This document shows positions 1-11,355 of a DNA stretch of 64,000 nucleotides, piece by piece. The notes under the pieces were generated by a model. That model was not told the DNA's origin, made no database searches, and saw only the letters and a program-made list of their open reading frames with translations. The number at the start of each line of letters is the position of its first letter. Within the stretch, counting starts at the first letter, position 1. Source of the DNA: Thermothielavioides terrestris NRRL 8126 (lineage: Eukaryota > Ascomycota > Sordariomycetes > Sordariales > Chaetomiaceae); contig NC_016457.1 in NCBI RefSeq assembly GCF_000226115.1, forward strand, positions 2,480,001-2,544,000, read 5' to 3'. Position numbers and translations under genes: made by a program.

Positions 1-523
1 GTCCAAGCCGGGACAGGACATCCTGCTGGACATCCGCCACGGAGGCATACTCGCCATGCCAGCACCTCGTCGTCATCCCGCCAAACAGCTGATCCGCCGA
101 GGTCGACGGGAGCTCACCCCTGATCAGCTTCTGGATGCGAGCTGGGGGAGCGACGTCAGGCCAGGGCCAGTGAACCCAGCGTTCCTGGGCAATGGCCGGA
201 ATGGGTGCGGTCTGAGACTCTAGCCGTCCTTGAAGTGTAGACTTCATTTGGTGTAGAAAGATGCCCTTCAGGGTATGGAGGATGCACCGCACGATATTAG
301 GGTGCTGGTTCTCCATCGAGACGTTTTATACCGCCTTCTCGGCCTCGATTCTAATGCTGCTCTTTTCCATCTCTTCCACCTGCTCGGGTAAGGCATTGTC
401 AAACTGGGGACGACACTTCAGAACAAGATCCGGGCTGATATGGAAAACATGGCCCGCAAGTTCCCTGGAGATGAAGTTGTCGGCCGAAAGCGAGCGACAT
501 GGTGTGTTGAGAGAGGGCCCCAT
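1..523 (-). pseudogene. Broken fungal protein-kinase-like gene (partial)
   Basis: Reading the minus strand from an ATG at 523 gives a start typical of a large fungal family of small kinase-like (protein kinase fold) proteins: LSADNFISRELAGHVFHIS, then SPDLVLKCRPQFDNALPEQV and EEMEKSSIRIEAEKAV. A TAA stop at 328-326 interrupts the frame where relatives, as I remember the family, have a Tyr codon. The same frame stays open beyond it (ENQHPNIVRC, GIFLHQMKSTLQGRLE, QERWVHW), then jumps to family C-terminal sequence (RIQKLIRGELPSTSADQLFG, RCWHGEYASVADVQQDVLS) and runs off the window at base 1. The central part with the HGDLRP-type catalytic loop and the metal-binding DFD-type motif is missing between QERWVHW and the C-terminal block, so a catalytic protein cannot be made. 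Family resemblance is from memory; the stop and the absence of the catalytic motifs are seen directly. Confidence 0.72.
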
Positions 524-1069
524 TGTTTAACGTGGTGCTAAGTAGACGAACCCTGAAGACTTCCAGAGCACACTCTTGCACATGACTTATCCCAGTTAGA
601 CAACATGGAACTTCCAGGTTCTTGTCCTTTGTACGGAACACTGCTGCAGGCGCCCAGCACAGGCCTTTTTCTTTCGCTGTGCACACGCTGGGCAATCCCT
701 GCTGGGCACGCTGTCCTGTAAAATGTCGCAGGAGCAGTGTTCCTAATGAACAGTATGGAATAATTACCATACGGATTACATCATTACACGGCCTACGGAG
801 TACACTTGTGCGTATAGTTAAAACATAAGACCTGTTCGATGGCGTGCTGGGATGTTACAGCGCCCCACGTGGCCAGTGGGGGTCAACAGACACTACCTGA
901 GTTACCAAACTCCAACAGCTTTGCGATCCGGCCGACGGCTCTTGTCCTGCGACATGCACTGAACTGCATCGACTGAGCAGCCTTCGCCCCTCAGCCTGTT
1001 TTAGGGTAACGGGACCCCTGCGGAACTTCACCGTACAACTAAGAGCAGTTCATCTTGCCCGCTGTCAAA
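524..1069. other. Intergenic, no gene seen
   Basis: No convincing coding frame. It contains one copy of the palindrome-like motif TACGGAGTA (794-802) that recurs elsewhere in the window. The right part should hold the promoter and 5' UTR of the CLPTM1 gene. Confidence 0.5.
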
Positions 1070-3070
1070 ATGCCCGAGGCGAACGTGGAAGCGCGTGGCC
1101 AGCCCGCGCGGGATGAGGCGAAAGGGGTGCGTCGAGACCCCAGCGTCCGGTCCCCAGATACTGCCGTTCGGAGGGGATAGCTAACTCCGGCGTAGCAATC
1201 CTTCTTTGCAACGGTACTCCAGTGCGTTGCCATGTACATGGCCATGCAGTTTGTCATGAAGCAGTTCGCCGGCGCCCCCAAAACCGCGACGGCCCGTGAC
1301 GCCTCCAGCCAGATTCCGCCCTTCTCCGAACGCCCGGCGCAGTTGAACGAAGGTGCCGTCTACAACCCTGTACCGCAGCTTCTGGCGCCCATCTGGCCCG
1401 ACAACAGCGCGGTGGACATCATCGTCACCGTTTCGCCATCGGTCGTCCTCACTCCACTGAAGGATTATCCCAAAGACGCCGTCGTGCTCCATGAGAAGCA
1501 GTTTCGGATCGGCAACTGGACAGACAAGCGCACGTCGGAGGGCACCATCCACATTCCGACGGCCGTCCAGCACAATGGCACGCTCTGGGGACATTTCTAT
1601 GTCGGGCTCTCTGGTGCCAAATTGGATCCCACTCTACCAGGCTACGATACCGGCTCGGCGTACCACTTCGCTTACCCTCTTACGCAGTACATCCCCAAGA
1701 AGAAGGAGGCGAAGACGAGGAATCTGCTGAGCGACGCCGGCGAGTCTGCCGAGGCAACTGTGGATGAAGAGCCCGAGCAGGTCGGGCCCGTGTTTGGGAA
1801 CTACTACCACCCGAACGTGTCGCTGTCCTTCATCCCGAATTCCGGCGTTATCTCCACCGCGCAGATACCCCCGGCAGTTCGCCAGTTCTTGGCCGTCGAA
1901 GCCACCGGCGCGCGTGACGGAACGGGACAGAACTCGTGGTACTACCCGATCCTCTTCGTCAACACCTTTTGGCAGCTCAAGTCCCATATGACGCTGCTCA
2001 ACGAAACCGTCAAGAGCATGCCTATCCGCGTCGATCTCAACAACCTGGCCGACTGGAAGTTCAAGACCATGGCGTCGATCGAGATGAACGGGAGGGAGGC
2101 TGCTCGGCAGGCCGCCTACGGAAACGCGCTGCCCGGTGGCGGCGACGGAAGCGAGATTGAGATGATCAAGGAAATCTTCCTGGACACGAACCCGATCCTG
2201 CTCGGCGTGACAATTGCCGTCAGTATCGCCCACATGATCCTCGAGACGCTGGCGTTTGGGTCCGACATTGCACACTACCGCAAGAAGAAGGACAATGTCG
2301 GCATCTCGCTACGGTCGATCCTCGCCAACGTCTTCATGCAGACAGTCATCTTTCTCTACCTGGTCGACCAGTCTCAGAACACCAGCTGGATGATTCTGGG
2401 CACCCAGGCCGTCGGCATCGTCATCGAGCTCTGGAAGGTCACCACAGTGGTCAATGTGCGGCTGCGCCCAGCGCCGGGCTCCCTGCTACCGTACCGGATA
2501 TCCTTTGAGGACAAGCACAAGCTCAGCGAGACCGAGGAGAAGACCAAGGAGTACGACGAGATTGCCTTCAAGTACATGTACCTGGCCGGCATCCCGCTGC
2601 TCATCGCGTACGCCATCTATTCGCTGCTCTACGAGACGCACAAGTCGTGGTATTCGTACATCATCACGACGCTGGTCGGGTCCGTCTACGCGTACGGCTT
2701 CCTCATGATGGTGCCGTCGCTGTACATCAACTACCGGCTCAAGAGCGTGGCGCACATGCCGGCCAAGGCCATGATGTACAAGTTCCTCAACACCTTCATC
2801 GACGACCTGTTCGCCTTCACCATCAAGATGCCCTTCCTGCACCGCCTGGCAACGTTCAGAGACGACATCATTTTCTTCATCTATCTGTACCAGCGCTGGG
2901 TGTACAAGGTCGACTACACCCGCGTCAACGAGTTCGGACAGAGCGGCGAAGACGAGGTGGAGGAGAAGAAGGCGACGGAGAAGAGCTCTCCTGCTGCCGT
3001 TGAGGAGAGCACTGCCAAGGCCACGGGGGCGGACGCTTCCAAGGCGGTCAAGACGACCAAGCGGAAGTAA
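1070..3070 (+). CDS. CLPTM1 family multi-pass membrane protein
   Basis: Exons 1070-1126 and 1223-3070, 634 residues. The family (human CLPTM1, cleft lip and palate transmembrane protein 1) consists of ER/Golgi multi-pass membrane proteins; mammalian members affect receptor trafficking and lipid scrambling. The soluble N-terminal half contains the conserved WYYPILFVNTFWQLK block. The C-terminal half has about five hydrophobic segments, among them NPILLGVTIAVSIAHMILE, SWMILGTQAVGIVIELWKV and YSYIITTLVGSVYAYGFLMM, and the family stretch FIDDLFAFTIKMPFLHR near the end, followed by a charged Lys/Glu tail. A hydrophobic start (MYMAMQFVMKQF) lies at 1232. Starting at 1070 and removing a 96-base GTGCGT...CAG intron with a GCTAACT branch point adds 22 residues; the unspliced frame has stops there. 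The internal Met at 1232 is the alternative start. Confidence 0.9.
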
Positions 3071-4341
3071 TTTCGCATGTAGGGCTGATTGGAGAGGACG
3101 ACACCGATGCTGGATTTGCATAAGTCCTGATAGAGGTACCCAGCCTATAGAACTGTCATATTTGACTCCGTCGGCTGCCGCGTTGCCAGCCTATGCCTAA
3201 CTGTAGAGACAGATTGAGTGGAAGAGGGGAAAAGCAGAAGAAGAGGATGGTGAACCCCGTGAGATATGCGCCTTGCGGATGCCACTTGGTCGAGGCGCGG
3301 ATCGCATGGCCGAGCTGAACGACCATCGAACCGCTGGGGCCCTTGCAGTCTCAATCTCAACCTCCATCCGGCCGGGGCGGGGCCGGGGCCGGTAGGGCTG
3401 AGCGGCACAGTGGGGGGCCCAGCGTGGAGAAAACCGTTTGGACGAATGCCATTGGGCAATGCGCGGTGCTTCCTGCGCATAACTTCCAATAGTAATTCGC
3501 TTTTCGTGTGTTTGTCACAAACTCGTACACTGCGTACCGGCTTAACTGAACAAACCCGTGTATCGACCACGCTTTGGCTTGTCTGTGGCCGTTGGCTGGC
3601 GATCGACAACCCCTGGGGCCAACAAAGGGCCGGCCAATAACAAACGTTGACTGTTTGTAACGTCACCTTCGTTCTCCCCTTAAGTCGTCGTCCGACAAGG
3701 GCAGGTAGGACTTATGTGCTGTACGGAAGCACTTAGACGGTGTACAGTACCAACTGGGGCTGCCCGTAGAAAACACTCAAGCTCATTCAAAATCCCGGCA
3801 CGACGGAAACGTCGCCTGCCTTTCTAACCACGGCTTACATTGGGCAAGAGGCTCGAATTAAGCTTGGCCGAAGAGCTTCCCACTGGGTGACGCACCCATC
3901 GGGATACCTAATGCTGATGGACGGCTCATCGACGTTTAGGTTGCCCAACACTCAGGTCATCTTTGCGTCCCGAGGCCGCCGAAGCTGCGTAACGCTAACG
4001 CTAATTCCCTCCCATGTCCGGGGCCCCGCCAGAATCCTTGAAGACCATCGTGTTAGGCCCCATTAACTCGTCGACCTCTGCCCTGGAGTTCGACCTGCCA
4101 ACAAAACAACGCATTTCTCCTGTGGCAATTTGGAGCGAGGAACGAATAAGGATTTAGGTGGGAGTGGTCACTGCCCGCTTCTAATATTCCGTCACCACCC
4201 TTCCCTCCACCAAGCCAACTGCAGGGATTCCTTGCCTTGCGCAACACTGCTCGGCCCAGAAGGCTGGAGTCAACGCAACCTGGAACCTAACCCAAACCAA
4301 AGAACTCGCCCGGAAGACAAGACAGTGCGGAAGAGGGAGCA
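3071..4341. other. Intergenic, no gene seen
   Basis: 1.27 kb between two plus-strand genes. The ORFs present are short and show no recognisable family features. It should contain the CLPTM1 3' UTR and the promoter and 5' UTR of the next gene. Confidence 0.5.
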
Positions 4342-5720
4342 ATGAGCAGCGGCGCCGGCCGCGAAAGCCGGAAGGGCAGTCTCGGCAGCGCCAGCAGCGG
4401 CATCGACAGCAGCCGCGAGCGCCAGACCGTGGGCACGCTGCTCGCCTCCATCGCAACATGCATGACCGATGCGCTCCGCATCCTCATGTTCGCCGACAAG
4501 CGGCATTGGGGCCCGGACGAGTTCGAGCAGACCCGGGCTCTCGAGCAAGCGCTGGACGAGGCCAAGAAGGATTTCCAGGAGATGGCGCCCCTAGTGCGAG
4601 GGCAGTTCTATTACGAAAACGACCGAACCCGTGAGTTGGCTCTCTTTGTTCCTCTCAACAGCGCCTAGCAACAACACAACCCCCTTGACCCTCTTACTCC
4701 TCGCCACCCCAGCTCTTGCAACACCAGAACAAAAAAACAAAGTCAAACACCAACTAACCCCTTAACAAAGCCGAATCCCTCCACGAGCTGCTCGTCCTCC
4801 TCACCAAATTCGAGTTCCACACCCAGAACTTCCGGGACTGGGCGCGCCAGGGCGGGCCCATCAACCCGGCGTGGGCGCGCGAGACGGCGCAGCTGCGCCG
4901 CGAGCTGCACCGCGCGCAGTGCCGCGCCGCCCGCCGCATCTTCGCCGCCGCGCAGCTGGACGCCGCCGGCGGCGAGCGCTGCCTCGGCGCCGTCCTCGTC
5001 CACCGCCAGCAGGCCCGCATCGAGGCAGAGCGCGGGCGCCGCAGCCGCCGGGATAGGGACGGGATACCGCCGTGGCAGGCGCAGCAGCGGCAGCGGCAGC
5101 GGCAACGGGGTAGGGAGGAGGAGGAGGATGAGGAGGAGGCTGTTGCTGTTGCTGGGCGCGCCGCGGGGGATTCGCTGGATTCGGAGCCTGGGAGGACGAG
5201 CGCCAGTGGGAGGAGGGGCAGCCTGGAGGAATTGGTGCCGAGCTGCAACGCGGTGGGGCGGTTCCTGCGGCTGGGGGCAACGCATGACGCGGCGTTTGTG
5301 TGCGACTTCTGCGAGGGGCATATCGTGTGGCCGGACCTCGAGAGCATGCCGTCGGAGAGGACACCGCTGCCGCCGACGGCGGTGACGGGGTACCCGCATT
5401 GGCAGGCCAAGGGGGTGAGCGCCGCGACGGGGGAGGAGAAGACGATCGTGTTTGCGCCGCTGGCGATAGCGAACCACATGCCGCCCGAGCCGGGAGACTG
5501 GCAGGCCGGCTTGCTGTGTCCGTATTGCGAGGAAGACACATACGTCGACGAGGGCGAGGACAGCTCGGAGCTGAGATATGTCCAGGATGAGAGGGGATTC
5601 CCGGATCTGGAGAAGTTTCGGGAACATCTCGAGTGGTACCACACGGCGCTGCCTATACCGCCGATATCAGCATTAGCTTCTGCGCTCCCGTCTGCGGCGT
5701 CCAGCTGCAGGGTTATGTAA
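4342..5720 (+). CDS. Conserved fungal protein with putative zinc-binding cysteines
   Basis: Exons 4342-4630 and 4771-5720 (intron 140 bases, GTGAGT...AAG with a CTAAC branch point), 412 residues. No function recognised. The N-terminus is Ser/Gly-rich, followed by a helical region (QTVGTLLASIATCMTDALRI) and HELLVLLTKFEFHTQNFRDW. The middle is extremely Arg/Glu-rich (about residues 180-240), with a poly-Glu run. The C-terminal third looks most conserved: AAFVCDFCEGHIVW has a CxxC pair, and LLCPYCEEDTYVDE is followed by HLEWYH, a CxxC...HxxxxH arrangement that could bind one zinc ion. The high-GC middle gives long antisense ORFs that I take as shadows. It is convergent with sec22. It may be a zinc-binding regulatory protein, but that is only an inference. 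Confidence 0.78.
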
Positions 5721-6110
5721 GGGCGTCGGGTGTTTGGTTTGGCTTCTGGCGGGATAGGCTAAGGGATGACAGCGTGGCGTTCGGGGATGAGATAACCTTG
5801 CAAAGGCTAGGCTCGGCATGGTTTTGCTCAGCATAATTGAATGCAGCGGTATCATTGCGGCTGGCCGGTGTTATGGCTGCCTGACTCGGGAACAGGTTCT
5901 CGTTCTCTCCAGGGACTTGATATGTGCCGCGTTTGCATGCTCCTGTGTATGGATACCGTCTAATATCAAATACATCAACACCAAACAAGGGAGAACATAC
6001 ACAAGCAACGGCGCAAACCGGCCGCTGGTCCCCATACCCCTCCCAAACTCCGATGCCGAGCCCGAAAACCAAGCAAATAGTCCTCGCCCCATGTCTTCGA
6101 TGCCAAGCGG
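5721..6110. other. Short convergent spacer
   Basis: The 3' UTRs of the zinc-binding candidate (+) and of sec22 (-) face each other here. No gene or structured element is evident. Confidence 0.5.
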
Positions 6111-6824
6111 TCAAAAAAACCTCCACAACAGGAACACCAGTATGATCAACCCAAGCACCCCAAACGGGCCATACTGCTTCATTAACAAATCCCAGTTGAT
6201 CTTGACGGCCGCCTTCCTGTACTTTTTGCTGTCGTCGCGCAACCTGCTGCTCAGCTCGCCCATGCGCTCCAGACTGTCCCCGCGGTACAGCAGATCCTCG
6301 ATGTTCTTGGTCATGACCTTGGTCACGTCCCTCAGCTCGTCGTTCAGCTTGTCCAGGTTCATGGTCGCCCGCGCGTCGCTGTAGGTCGCCTTGGTGCGGC
6401 TGATGAAGGTGTCGAACTCCATGAAGGCGTAGGGCCGCAGCACGGGGCTCAGCAGCTGCTGCGCCGGGTAGGTCGTCGAGAACTCGGCGGCCAGGTCCGA
6501 CAGGTACGTGAAGGCCAGCTTGCGCGGGTACGCCCGGTCCGTGATGGCCACGTACACGATGTCGGCCGAGATCAGGTAGTGCAGCGTGTACGCGCCGCTC
6601 TCGATCGACGCCTGCGGCTCCGACGTCCGGCTGAGCCGCCGCAGCACGAGCTTCACTTGGGATTTTACTTCGGAGAGCGTCCGTTCGGTCTCGGAGTCGT
6701 CTACTGAGGCGCAGAGCATGAGGCCTGATGGCAGCGGTCAGCGGGGAGCTCTGGTGGGAAACGGGAAAAGGGAACGGGGAATGGGCGCACCATCTAGCCT
6801 CGCAATCTGTGTTGAGCGGATCAT
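6111..6824 (-). CDS. sec22: Vesicle SNARE Sec22
   Basis: Exons 6824-6791 and 6724-6111, 215 residues, matching the usual Sec22 length (yeast 214). Sec22 is the R-SNARE of ER-Golgi transport in both directions. An N-terminal longin domain (IRSTQIARLDG, LMLCASVDD, AYTLHYLISADIVYVAITD, AFTYLSDLAAEF) is followed by the SNARE coiled coil (MNLDKLNDELRDVTKVMTKN, IEDLLYRGDSLERMGELSSR, with Arg at the zero layer) and a C-terminal anchor, FGVLGLIILVFLLWRFF. The first 11 codons sit on a small exon. A 66-base intron (GTGCGC...CAG) restores the family start; the Met at 6719 would lose the first longin strand. It is divergent from the ASXH gene at 7641, with about 0.8 kb between the starts. Confidence 0.96.
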
Positions 6825-7640
6825 CGTGGGCGGGTCCGGGAGCTGATTGTCTTTCGCAGTGTTGCGATGCTTGCGAAAGACGCGCTGTCAGCTGGAAGCT
6901 CCTGGCTGTCGTCAACAGCGCAGAAACGTGGCTTGTCAGGCCAAACAACCTGGAAAGTGGACGTCACAAGCAAGGTCCCCACAGCCAGCCGAAACGTGAG
7001 AGCCTAGGAATTAGGAATACAAATTCCTTTCCAAGAGTGCAGCGAGCAAATCAATTTCAAATTGAACTTGTGACAGCAAAGGACCCCTACACTACAGTGA
7101 AGCAATTCATATTCCGGAGGAATTGACTCCGGAAGGAGATCCTCTGGTTGTTACCACTTGGCTGGAAAGCTTGGCCAGGGGGCTCCCCCGGACAGTCCTG
7201 AAAGCTCTCCCTGCTCCAGTGGGTCCAGCACAACAAGGCTGGCCAATCGCGCTGCTGCTGCCAGGACGGTGCTAGGCGCAACTTACACAGTACACCGGTC
7301 ACAGCTCTTGACCTCATCACGGCCTCAGCCTTGTAATTGAGGGTCCCTTCAGCTCCTTGATGCTTCCTTTTTGCCCATTACTACCATTCCGGTCCTATTC
7401 AGTGGAAATAAGTAATATACCCCGTCGAAACTGCGGCAGAGGCAGTATTCCTCAAGCAACCATCCCACCCGAGCTGCTGCGCATTCATAAAATCCGGCAC
7501 TGGCCGGGCCGCTGCATTGTTGGCCTTAGTTTCGCAGCAATCACGAGTGCGAGGGGCCTTTTCTCATCGCCTGGCCTTCCACTTTTTACTGTCATTTCTA
7601 AGCTGATTGACCCAGCGGCAACCAGACCACCAGGTACGCC
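6825..7640. other. Divergent promoter region sec22 / ASXH gene
   Basis: No coding signal. A small inverted repeat, TTCCGGA (around 7112) with TCCGGAA about 9 bases further, is visible. The region should carry both promoters. Confidence 0.4.
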
Positions 7641-8554
7641 ATGCCGGGCGGGTCCTCGAGCCCTCTCTCCTCGCCTCCCGAGAGCGTGATCGAGGTTGCG
7701 ACTGGCAGTCCAGCTGCCGACACGCAAGGCGCACCCGACTTAGGTGGTCTTCAGGAGGCAAATGCCGAAGCGACCGCCAGTGACATTGGACGCGATAGGG
7801 ATGGCAGCCGCCAGTCCAGCGCCGAGAAGCGCAAAAGAACCATATCCCTCTCTGGTCCTGCAAAAAAGCTCCGGCGACCACTGGCTGCGATCAGAAAGTC
7901 TGCGAAAGAAAAAAAGTGGGAAGCCCCGTTCGTCTATACGAATGAAAAATCGCCCCTCGCGCGAGCTGACCTTAGAGTACGAATACTTGCCCCCACTCTC
8001 CCGCTCAGTTCGTAGTGTCTGATGGGGTTCCGCAGGCGATCTTGCTTCTCCCGGGAGCTTGGGATGTTTTAACCCAAGAAGAGAAGCAGTCCGTACTCGC
8101 CAAGTTCCCAGACGAGACGCATATTCTGGATGCGGGCACCCCCAACGCCCGCCCCAACACGGCTTCCCTCCGCAACGATGACAACTTCAGGCACGATTGT
8201 GCCGCCTATTGCGAAAACATCAAGCTTGGCCGCCATGATGAGGAGTGGCTGCGCCAGGCCTGGACCGCCCACGAGAAGCACAAGCGCGGCGATCATGACG
8301 CGTTTCTTCGGATGAAGTTTGAAACGGACTGGAACGTCGAGCTGCCTCAAGACAACGAACCGGGGCATGGCGAGTCGGTCCATTCCCCAGAGGGAGATCC
8401 AACTAATTCAAAGCCGGGCGTCTCGGAGTCCCCTGTCCCTGAGCCAAACGGGGCTCAGCCCAGCAACTTGCCGAGCCAAGGCACAAACAACCTGCCCAAT
8501 GGCTCGGAAGCGCAACAAGTCGGGAATCACGCCATCGCTACTCAGTCACCATAG
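7641..8554 (+). CDS. ASXH-domain (Asx homology / DEUBAD-like) protein
   Basis: Exons 7641-7976 and 8036-8554, 284 residues. The N-terminus is Ser-rich with a basic patch (EKRKRTISL, KKLRRPLAAIRKSAKEKK) that may be a nuclear signal. After SPLARADLR comes the domain: AILLLPGAWDVL, EEKQSVLAKFPDETHILDAG, LRNDDNFRHDCAAYCENIK, EEWLRQAWTAHEKHKRGD. In animals Asx-type domains bind and activate the BAP1 deubiquitinase; what the fungal proteins do is not known to me. The C-terminus is Pro/Asn/Ser-rich and probably disordered. The intron is taken as 59 bases (GTACGA...CCGCAG), which joins ADLR to AILLLP in phase. An AG at 8007-8008 also keeps the frame but would give a 32-base intron, too short for fungi. 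Confidence 0.86.
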
Positions 8555-9427
8555 GACGCGTGGAAGTCGGCGGCAAGCAGAAGGGTGAGAGCGCATTCTG
8601 CGGAAGAACCAGCAGTCCCCGAGCCATCGAGCTTTGAGAGTTCAAAGCCCAAGCGGCCCATTTATGCGCCATTGAGTGTTGCGCTATCACGTCTCCGAGA
8701 TCCGCTGCGGCGCAAGTCTAGATGATGGACTGGAGCCTTCCCTTGCGACAGGTCAGGTGGGTATCCAGAGCCATGTCTTTTTGCCATCTTCTACCAAGAC
8801 TTAATTGACCAGAACTTCGGTCTCAGGTTCCGCTAGCCCGAAATGGGGCTGCTGGTATAAAAGACCGTCTGGAGCCTGGCGCGTTGCATTCAACGCTGAG
8901 TTCGAGAAGACGAGCGAAAGCAGATGTGTGACTTGAGCAGTGTCCGCGCTGTTGGGTTATCAAAACTGGACCCATGAACGCGAGAGTGCTCATCTTGCCA
9001 TTTGGGTTTTGGGCACTGTATTCTGGGATGCAGGCAACGACGGAGGCCAGAGAACCTACCTAGGTAGTTATACATTTAGTCAGGAAATGAAGCACCTAGA
9101 CTTCAGCGTCTTGCAAGTCTCATCTTCAATCTGTTGCTGATTGCTTAGTCCGTCAACAGGTTCAGTTGTTGGTCCATTGAGAGTGTACTTGGTGAAGGTA
9201 GTGAAAATTACACTATCCTGGCCTGTCATATTTGACGCAGCGGGTTACGAAGTACCTCAGCTCAGCCTATCATTCCTCACATCCCTCCACAACCACCAAA
9301 ACCCCCCTTACCCTTCTGTACCCAAGCCTAGCACTCCTCCACCTTTATTATCACTGCTGATTAAATAAAAGCCATAATAAAATCTAAGACTTCTCATCTC
9401 GTTCATTCTTCGAGACACTGGACCACC
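8555..9427. other. Intergenic with a TATA-like box
   Basis: No recognisable gene. TATAAAAG at 8856-8863 is a good TATA match about 570 bases before the Elp5 start. A perfect 12-base palindrome CTACCTAGGTAG lies at 9056-9067. The end of the stretch (about 9285-9400) is pyrimidine- and A-rich, as expected of a fungal promoter or 5' UTR. Confidence 0.45.
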
Positions 9428-10748
9428 ATGGCACCCAGTGCTCAGGCTCACAAACGGGCTCATAGCCTGCTGCTCTTCGAGAAGCTGCTCAACCTCCGAG
9501 ACGCGGCCAGTCCGCTCAATATCCTCCTTGACACTTTAGAGCAAGGCGCTCAGCCACTCACCAACGAGTTTATGAGAAGAGCCAAAGTGAGTGAATGAGA
9601 AAGCGTTCATTCTGGAAGCTCCAGTTCTGCCAGGTGCTGACGGCCCCCGGCAGATTGAACGCGCAAAGATCGTTTACGTCTCCTTCGCCACAATAAAAAA
9701 GCCCGCTGTCTCAGACGTCTTCATCAAAGCCTGGGGCAAGTCTCTTAAGGCGCTCGCAGCAGAAATCGCCGCGCACGTTGCGCCTCCACGAGGCGCCAGC
9801 AAAGACACCCTGGCCACACCTCAGAGTACGTCCTCGCCCCTGTGCCTTGCTATCTATCTAACCACCCACAACATGACACGATTAAAACTAACCCCTTCCC
9901 CCCTTGCCCTCTCACCCAAATAAAAAACAGAATCCCTAATCATAATCGACACCCTCAACCCGCTGGCCAGCCAAACACCCCACCTGCTGCCCTCCTTCTT
10001 CACCTCCATCCTGCCGCCCGGCACCTCCCTCGTGGCCGTCTACCACACCGACGTCCCCGCCCTGCCAGTGGCCCTGCCCGGCACCGGCCCCGACTCCCTC
10101 CGCGCAGCCACAGCCGCAGCCGCGGCAGCGGCGGAGTACCTGCCGGACGCGCTCACGCTGCTGGCGCACCTCGCCACGGCGGTCTTCCGCGTCTCGAGCC
10201 TGGGCCACGCCGTCGCGGCGCGGCGCGCCCGCGAGCGCAGCCTGGCCGAGCCGCAGTGGGGGCTGCGCGAGGGCCGGGAGGGGGTGCTGGTCGGGTTGCG
10301 GGCCGGGGTGGGAGGTGTTGATGCTGGGCTGAATGGGGGTGGGATCGGAAATGGAAATGGAATTGGAAATGGAAATGGAAACGGTGAGATGGGGCTTAAA
10401 GAGGACGGCCTGGTGGTGGAGATGGAGATGCGCAGGAAGAGCGGGCGGGCGGTGGCGGAGCGGTTCGTGCTTGTGCAGAGGACCGACGGGAGGGGGCTCG
10501 GAGTTGTTGTCATGGACGATCATCCTGCGTTTAGGAAGGCGGTGGGGGGTGGAGAAGGGGAGGGGGAGGAAGAGGGTATGGTGGCTACGTTCAACTTGAG
10601 CTTGACGGAAAAGCAGAGGAAGGATAGGGAGGGGGTTGTCCTGCCGTATTTTGATGCGCAGGTGGAGGTTGGCGGCGGGGAGGGTGGAAGAATCTTGTAC
10701 GAGATGGGGAGGGAGGACGACTTTGACGAGGAGGAAGATGAGATCTAA
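9428..10748 (+). CDS. elp5: Elongator complex subunit Elp5 (Iki1)
   Basis: Exons 9428-9586, 9654-9825 and 9931-10748, 382 residues. Elp5 belongs, with Elp4 and Elp6, to the RecA-fold ring of Elongator, which modifies wobble uridines of tRNAs in the cytosol. Family features: HSLLLFEKLLNLRDAASPL near the start, RAKIVYVSFATIKKP, the Walker B-like strand ESLIIIDTLNPL (here KSLIIIDTLNPL), PHLLPSFFTSILPPGTSLVA, then TFNLSLTEKQRKDREGVVLP and an acidic C-terminus (DDFDEEEDEI) like that of yeast Iki1. Introns of 67 and 105 bases fit in phase. A Gly-Asn repeat (GIGNGNGIGNGNGNG), encoded by a GGAAAT microsatellite around 10345-10385, is a local insertion. It is clearly homologous in layout, but the family diverges fast, hence the moderate confidence. 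Confidence 0.85.
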
Positions 10749-11355
10749 GGAGCATTTACAAGTCTCGTTTGTGGTGCACAAAAAAGTCACATGTTGAACT
10801 GAGAAGGATATTAGTATGTGAATGGAGGGGGATATCACTTTGAGGATGTTGGCATGCGATTCCCACGTCCCAGTAGTTACAGCCCATGGTCCCGGTAATG
10901 GATGCCGACGAACTATGCCACCCGTGTCTGTTGCCCAAACAACCCCATCCAGTACGGAAGTTTAAGCTGTATTTATTTATAGGCTTCTCTTATTTGACTC
11001 ATTCGTGCCCCTCGCCTGACTTTCCCTGAAATGCCCGTCCGGCGTCCTCGACACGCTTGGTTAAAATAACGTTGGGGAGTGTTTAGGGGCACCTATCACC
11101 TAGCAGGGTCAGATCGAAACCGGCACCTCTATGGTGGATGTCCAGTACAGTACCTACGGTACACTAAGAGGGGTGCTAAACCCCACAGTTACAGGGATCT
11201 GCTGGCCCAATAAATGCAAAGCAGGGGCCTTGTCTCAGCCGCACAGCGCCTGGAAGTTTCCCTGCAGACGTCACTCCTCGCGACTTGGAACTTTAAACAT
11301 CGCGCTTCTTGTGCCTCCCAACCCCATACCCACCACAAGACTCCCCACAACCACA
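10749..11355. other. Intergenic
   Basis: Elp5 3' UTR followed by the promoter of the SNRNP27-like gene. The run CCACCACAAGACTCCCC just before the ATG is typical of a fungal 5' UTR. No other feature is seen. Confidence 0.45.

Noticed and set aside
4743..5642. Three overlapping minus-strand ORFs of 226-299 codons
   Set aside because: Shadow of the Arg/Glu-rich second exon; low complexity and no start context.
7977..8008. 32-base intron in the ASXH gene
   Set aside because: It keeps the frame but is shorter than known functional fungal introns; the 59-base choice restores the family sequence ADLR-AILLLP.
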